Origin: Helcococcus bovis
Lineage (GTDB): Bacteria > Bacillota > Clostridia > Tissierellales > Peptoniphilaceae
Length of the DNA: 64,000 nt
NCBI RefSeq assembly: GCF_046035435.1
Contig: NZ_JBFNFH010000007.1
Strand: one strand, 5' to 3'
Made by a program: the position numbers and the translations under genes. The notes below the pieces were generated by a model that saw nothing but the letters and a program-made list of their open reading frames with translations, had not been told where the DNA came from and did not search any database. Below, piece by piece: positions 60,012-64,000 of this stretch; the first letter of the stretch is position 1; each line of letters begins with the position of its first letter.

Positions 60012-61706
60012 CTATTTAGTTGATAAAATTTTAGAGTTTGCAGCATCAAAGATTGCTTCAACCATTTTATCTCCATCTACTTTAGTTTCTGCATTTGAGT
60101 AAATATATAGCTTAATCTTTGGTTCAGTACCTGAAGGTCTTACAACATACCAAGAACCATCTGATAAAATGTATTTTAATACATTTGATTTTGGTAATCC
60201 AGTATTATCATTTTGATAATCAATTACTTCTACCAATTCTTTACCATTAATTTCTTTAATAGGATTTGCTCTGTAATCATCCATTATTCTACTGATTAAT
60301 TTTTGACCATCTAATCCTTCTAATACTATTGAAATCAATTTTGAACCATGATATCCAAATTCTTTATATAATTCTTGTTGTACATCAAGTAAAGATTTTC
60401 CTTGAGCTTTGAAAAATCCAGCCATTTCCATAATCATCATTGCTGAAGAAACAGCATCTTTATCTCTTACATTTGTACCATATGAATATCCAATACTTTC
60501 TTCATAACCAAAAACAAAAGTCTTTTCATTTGTTTTATCCCATTCATTTGCTGGTGCGTAAATGTTTTTGAATCCTGTTAAAACATTCATACTTTCAACG
60601 CCATACTTTTTAGCAATTTTATCAGGTAAATCTGAACTTACGATTGATTTAACTATTACTGGATTTTTTGGCATTTTTCCTTGTGCATCTAATCTTGAAA
60701 GAATGTAGTATGTTAATAATGAACCAATTTCATTACCTGTTAAGAATACATATTCTCCATCTTTATTTCTTACTTCTAAAGCTGTTCTATCTGCATCAGG
60801 ATCTGTTGCTAATAATAATTCAGCATCTTTTTCTTTTCCTAATGCTTCTGCGTACTTAAATGCTTTTGGATCTTCAGGATTTGGATATCCAACTGTTGTA
60901 AAATCTGGATCTGGCATTTCTTGTTCTTTAACTAAAGATACATTTTCAAATCCTCTAGCTTGTAATATTTTACTTACTAATTCTCTACCTGTACCATTTA
61001 ATGGTGAATATACAGCTTTGATTGATTTATCAATATTTTCATCTTCTAATGATAATGACAATACATCATTGAAGTAACTTTCAACTACAGAATCATCAAC
61101 GTATTCAATAATTCCATCTTTTATACCTTCTTCAAAATCTATTGTTTTTACATTGCTAAAATCTCCAATTTCTTGGATGTGTCCTAAAATTTTATCAGCA
61201 ATATTATCTAAGATTTGTGAACCTTCTTCCCAGTATGCTTTGTAACCATTATATTCTCTAGGATTGTGTGAAGCTGTAATCATAACACCAGAAATAGTTT
61301 TTAATTTTCTAATTGTATATGAAAGTAATGGTGTAGGTGTAATATCTTTGTGAATGTATACTTTAATGCCATTTGCAGCTAATACTGAAGCAGTAATTTT
61401 TGCGAATTCTCTTGACATATGTCTAACATCATGAGAAATAGCTACCCCCCTTTTCTTTGCTTCTTCACCAAATTCTAAAATAGTATCTGCTAATCCTTGT
61501 GATGCTAAAGAAACTGTATATTGGTTCATTCTGTTTGTACCAGCACCAATTTTACCTCTTAAACCAGCTGTTCCAAATTTTAAATCTTGATAAAATCTAT
61601 CTTGAATTTCTTCATTATTTCCTTCTAAAGCTAATAATTCTTCTCTTGTTTTTTGATCAAAAAATTCATTATGTAGCCATTCTTCATATCTTGCTTTATA
61701 ATCCAT
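60012..61706 (-). CDS. Phospho-sugar mutase (phosphoglucomutase/phosphomannomutase)
   Basis: 564 residues with the active-site serine in T-A-S-H-N-P, the metal loop D-P-D-A-D-R, and the sugar-binding G-Y-E-E-S-I-G-Y. The long form (about 560-580) typical of Firmicute PgcA converts glucose 6-phosphate and glucose 1-phosphate. GAGGAG precedes the ATG, 3 nt after the pullulanase stop, linking glucan breakdown to sugar-phosphate interconversion. Confidence 0.94.
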   Translation of the reverse strand: MDYKARYEEWLHNEFFDQKTREELLALEGNNEEIQDRFYQDLKFGTAGLRGKIGAGTNRMNQYTVSLASQGLADTILEFGEEAKKRGVAISHDVRHMSREFAKITASVLAANGIKVYIHKDITPTPLLSYTIRKLKTISGVMITASHNPREYNGYKAYWEEGSQILDNIADKILGHIQEIGDFSNVKTIDFEEGIKDGIIEYVDDSVVESYFNDVLSLSLEDENIDKSIKAVYSPLNGTGRELVSKILQARGFENVSLVKEQEMPDPDFTTVGYPNPEDPKAFKYAEALGKEKDAELLLATDPDADRTALEVRNKDGEYVFLTGNEIGSLLTYYILSRLDAQGKMPKNPVIVKSIVSSDLPDKIAKKYGVESMNVLTGFKNIYAPANEWDKTNEKTFVFGYEESIGYSYGTNVRDKDAVSSAMMIMEMAGFFKAQGKSLLDVQQELYKEFGYHGSKLISIVLEGLDGQKLISRIMDDYRANPIKEINGKELVEVIDYQNDNTGLPKSNVLKYILSDGSWYVVRPSGTEPKIKLYIYSNAETKVDGDKMVEAIFDAANSKILSTK

Positions 61707-61709
61707 ATC

Positions 61710-63557
61710 TTACTCCTCTATTAAGTTATAGACATTTGTTGAATATCTATTAATACTAAATTCGTTAACGAATTCATCCTTAAATTCATTTTCCCAAATT
61801 AAATTTAATTTATAAATTTTATCTAAATTAATTGATAAAACTTCTTTATTTTTTGAGAAATTATGAATGATTAAGTATTTCTTATCTTCTTTCTTAATTG
61901 TAAACGCAATTATTGAATCTTTCAACCCATTTATAAAAGTTAAATTGTTTCTTACATCTTCAGCAGTTGTATAATTGAATATACCTAATCTTTTACGTAA
62001 TTCAATTAAATTTTTAATTTTTAAAAATATGTCATAATTTTTTTCCTTTAGTGACCAATCTATACCATTAATATTACTTGGTGATGCATATGAATTATGA
62101 TCCATATATTTTGTTCTCAAAAATGAGTTTCCTGAATGGAAAAATGGTATTCCTTGTGCTGTCATTATTATAGAAAATGCCATATATGTTAAATCTTTAA
62201 TATCTTCTTGTGCCACATTTGATTTTAAAAGTTTATCATAAAATATTAGGTTATCATGTGCATTAAAGTAATTTATACTTTCAATAGGATTCGCAAATGA
62301 TGAAGCATCATTTGCATCTAATCCAATAGAACCCATTATACCATTTTTTATATTCTTATTTAGATAATATTCACCTTGAATGTATCCCTTTACGCTACCA
62401 TCATTATCACCTTTAATACTATCTCTAATGAAAGGATTAAATATTGCAAATTTTTTATCTTTTTGTGCTCCTATAACAATTTGCTTATCATAAGGAAGTG
62501 GTGAAGATAAGGCCATCCATGGCTCCCCATAAATTAAAATATTAGGATTAATTTCTCTTAATTTTTCTATAGCTAACATAATTGTATCTATATCAGTTAA
62601 TGCCATTAAATCGAATCTAAATCCATCAATTTTATATTCTCTTGCTAAATAACAAAGGGATTCTACTATGAATTTTCTAACCATTGGTCTCTCAGATGCT
62701 AACTCATTTCCACATCCTGAACCATTTGTAAAATTACCATTTTCGGATCTATAGTAATACATTGGCTCAATAACATTAAACGGAGAATCACTTGTTCTAA
62801 AAGTATGATTATATACAACATCCATTACAATAGACATTCCATTTTCATGATAATTTTTAATTAAAGTCTTAAATTCTCTTATTCTACTATATGGATCATT
62901 TGGATTTGTTGAAAAAGATCCTTCGATATTGTTATATAACTCTTGATCATATCCCCAATTATAGTTTTTAGGATATTTCGATAAAGGTTTTAATTCATTA
63001 ACAGTTAAATAATCTGTTACCGGTAATAAATGTATATGAGTAACACCCAACTCCTTAAAATGGTCTAATCCCGTTGAAACATTATTATACTTTGTACCTG
63101 TTTGAGCAGCACCTAAAAATAATCCTCTATTTTCTGCTCCGGAATTTTCATTAATGGAAATATCGGCAATATGTGTTTCTACAATTATAGCCTTATCCTT
63201 ATCATTAAAAGGTATTTTATGTTCTATAAATCCTTCTGGATTTGATTTTGATAAATCAATTATTGCTGTTCTTTTGCTATTTGCAGAGCTTGCAAATGAA
63301 TAAGGATCCGCAACTTCCATTCCATCAATTAAAAATGTGTAAAATTTACCTTCCATATTTCCATCTAATATTATCTCAAAAACATTATTTTCATCTTTGA
63401 TCATATTAAATTCAGTTTTTGATTGAGTACTATAAGAATCATATAAACATAATGTAATAGATTCTCTAGAAGGAGACCATACTCTAATAATTGATTTTTC
63501 AGGACTATAAGATAGTCCAAGTTTAGTTTCTAACAGTTCATTATTAATTTCAAACAT
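61710..63557 (-). CDS. pulA: Type I pullulanase (alpha-1,6 debranching)
   Basis: 615 residues: an N-terminal CBM48-like domain (about 10-100), then the GH13 barrel with the pullulanase hallmark Y-N-W-G-Y-D, D-V-V-Y-N-H, catalytic D in G-F-R-F-D-L, E in I-Y-G-E-P-W, and F-N-A-H-D-N. No signal peptide, so it is cytoplasmic and would debranch glycogen or imported dextrins. GGAG precedes the ATG. It lies between an upstream partial gene (stop immediately before) and pgm. Confidence 0.93.
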   Translation of the reverse strand: MFEINNELLETKLGLSYSPEKSIIRVWSPSRESITLCLYDSYSTQSKTEFNMIKDENNVFEIILDGNMEGKFYTFLIDGMEVADPYSFASSANSKRTAIIDLSKSNPEGFIEHKIPFNDKDKAIIVETHIADISINENSGAENRGLFLGAAQTGTKYNNVSTGLDHFKELGVTHIHLLPVTDYLTVNELKPLSKYPKNYNWGYDQELYNNIEGSFSTNPNDPYSRIREFKTLIKNYHENGMSIVMDVVYNHTFRTSDSPFNVIEPMYYYRSENGNFTNGSGCGNELASERPMVRKFIVESLCYLAREYKIDGFRFDLMALTDIDTIMLAIEKLREINPNILIYGEPWMALSSPLPYDKQIVIGAQKDKKFAIFNPFIRDSIKGDNDGSVKGYIQGEYYLNKNIKNGIMGSIGLDANDASSFANPIESINYFNAHDNLIFYDKLLKSNVAQEDIKDLTYMAFSIIMTAQGIPFFHSGNSFLRTKYMDHNSYASPSNINGIDWSLKEKNYDIFLKIKNLIELRKRLGIFNYTTAEDVRNNLTFINGLKDSIIAFTIKKEDKKYLIIHNFSKNKEVLSINLDKIYKLNLIWENEFKDEFVNEFSINRYSTNVYNLIEE

Positions 63558-64000
63558 TTAATTCTCCAATATTTCGTTATATTTTTTTAAGAATGATTTA
63601 TCATCAATCTTTATTGTATTTTTACAATCATTTAATCTAGTTTTATACCATTGATAAGTATTTGTATAATCATCAATTGATTTTTCAATTACAGAAACAT
63701 ATTCAAATAAATCCTTAAATATATGATTCTCATCATTAAAATAATATATTGAATTATAAATTTTATTTATATCATAAGGAAATGTCTCTTTTGGAAGTGA
63801 TCTATAAAAGTTAAACATATCCTCTATCTCCTTATTGTGATTTAAAAATTCATATAAATTATAATTATTTTTTGTTAAAACGGTTTCAGTATCATCACCA
63901 AATACATAATTATTTATATTATTATCATCAATAAATTTATTTTGATAATTACTTTTGCATGTTAAAAATGCAGAGCCTGTAGCTAATGATTTAAAAATAC
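63558..64000 (-). CDS. C-terminal part of a protein, probably a glycosyltransferase, cut by the window edge
   Basis: The open frame runs unbroken from the right edge (64000) to a stop at 63558, giving at least 147 residues. An internal ATG at 63818 has a GGAG-like stretch before it, but the frame continues upstream without a stop, so a true start lies beyond the window. Near the edge the sequence F-K-S-L-A-T-G-S-A-F-L resembles the end of glycosyltransferase domains of the kind found with spore-coat or glycan genes (A-L-A-x-G-x-F-x). The location before pulA-pgm would fit glucan metabolism. Family not firmly identified. Confidence 0.55.
   Translation of the reverse strand, partial: IFKSLATGSAFLTCKSNYQNKFIDDNNINNYVFGDDTETVLTKNNYNLYEFLNHNKEIEDMFNFYRSLPKETFPYDINKIYNSIYYFNDENHIFKDLFEYVSVIEKSIDDYTNTYQWYKTRLNDCKNTIKIDDKSFLKKYNEILEN

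Noticed and set aside
63558..63818. An 86-residue gene starting at 63818
   Set aside because: The frame stays open upstream to the window edge, so it is the end of a larger gene.
1..64000. tRNA or rRNA genes
   Set aside because: No cloverleaf with CCA-type end or rRNA segment was recognised by eye, including at the ICE right end; a tRNA scan was not possible.

Overview
The window looks like a low-GC Firmicute. PolC, RNase Y, an NusA/IF-2 operon and YlxR are present, and the very AT-rich sequence and gene set would fit Parvimonas or a related Tissierellia genus; the genus is inference. It has two parts: about 24.9 kb of mobile DNA read left to right, then about 39 kb of conserved chromosome read almost entirely right to left.

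Positions 1 to about 24,900 are the right-hand part of an integrative conjugative element (ICE) whose left end and integrase lie outside the window. Its backbone is extremely AT-rich. It encodes Maff2, VirD4, VirB6, PrgI (VirB3-like), VirB4, an M23/lysozyme wall hydrolase, a PBECR-like/ArdC-like/zincin polyvalent protein, a CD1107-type protein, MobC and a MOBP relaxase with a hairpin-rich oriT candidate. Five copies of a perfect 21-bp palindrome (arms TTTTGTTCA and TGAACAAAA) sit 14-17 nt upstream of start codons in this backbone. A strongly folded RNA candidate of about 170 nt followed by a terminator lies at 18,920-19,130.

A second element of about 11.05 kb (346-11395) is inserted inside the ICE's maff2 gene. 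Its two junctions share AAGCA, and joining the flanks restores a 71-codon Maff2 reading frame. It is an integrative mobilizable element: a large serine recombinase at its right edge, a MOBQ MobA/MobL relaxase with an oriT-like hairpin, DUF3847, a replisome-organizer initiator and a DnaC-like loader. Its cargo is a restriction-modification operon: an XRE regulator, a methyltransferase with an N-terminal nuclease domain, and an S subunit carrying an (AGAC)n tract suited to phase variation. A separate DUF1016/PD-(D/E)XK nuclease has nearly the same promoter-operator as the R-M operon.

From 25,300 on the chromosome is conventional: ftsK-pgsA-recA-rny; rpsO and pnp; a DUF1538 membrane protein with a tandem P-II protein; rimP-nusA-ylxR-infB-rbfA-nrnA-truB-ribF; rpsB-tsf-pyrH-frr-uppS-cdsA-rseP-polC; a MATE transporter; ytxH-DUF948; nadK (the only + strand gene here); FHA-ftsW/rodA-class B PBP; and pulA-pgm, preceded by a gene that runs off the right edge. 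Several leader RNAs and promoters are visible (rpsO, rpsB, rimP/nusA), as is a 6S-like RNA candidate between ytxH and nadK.
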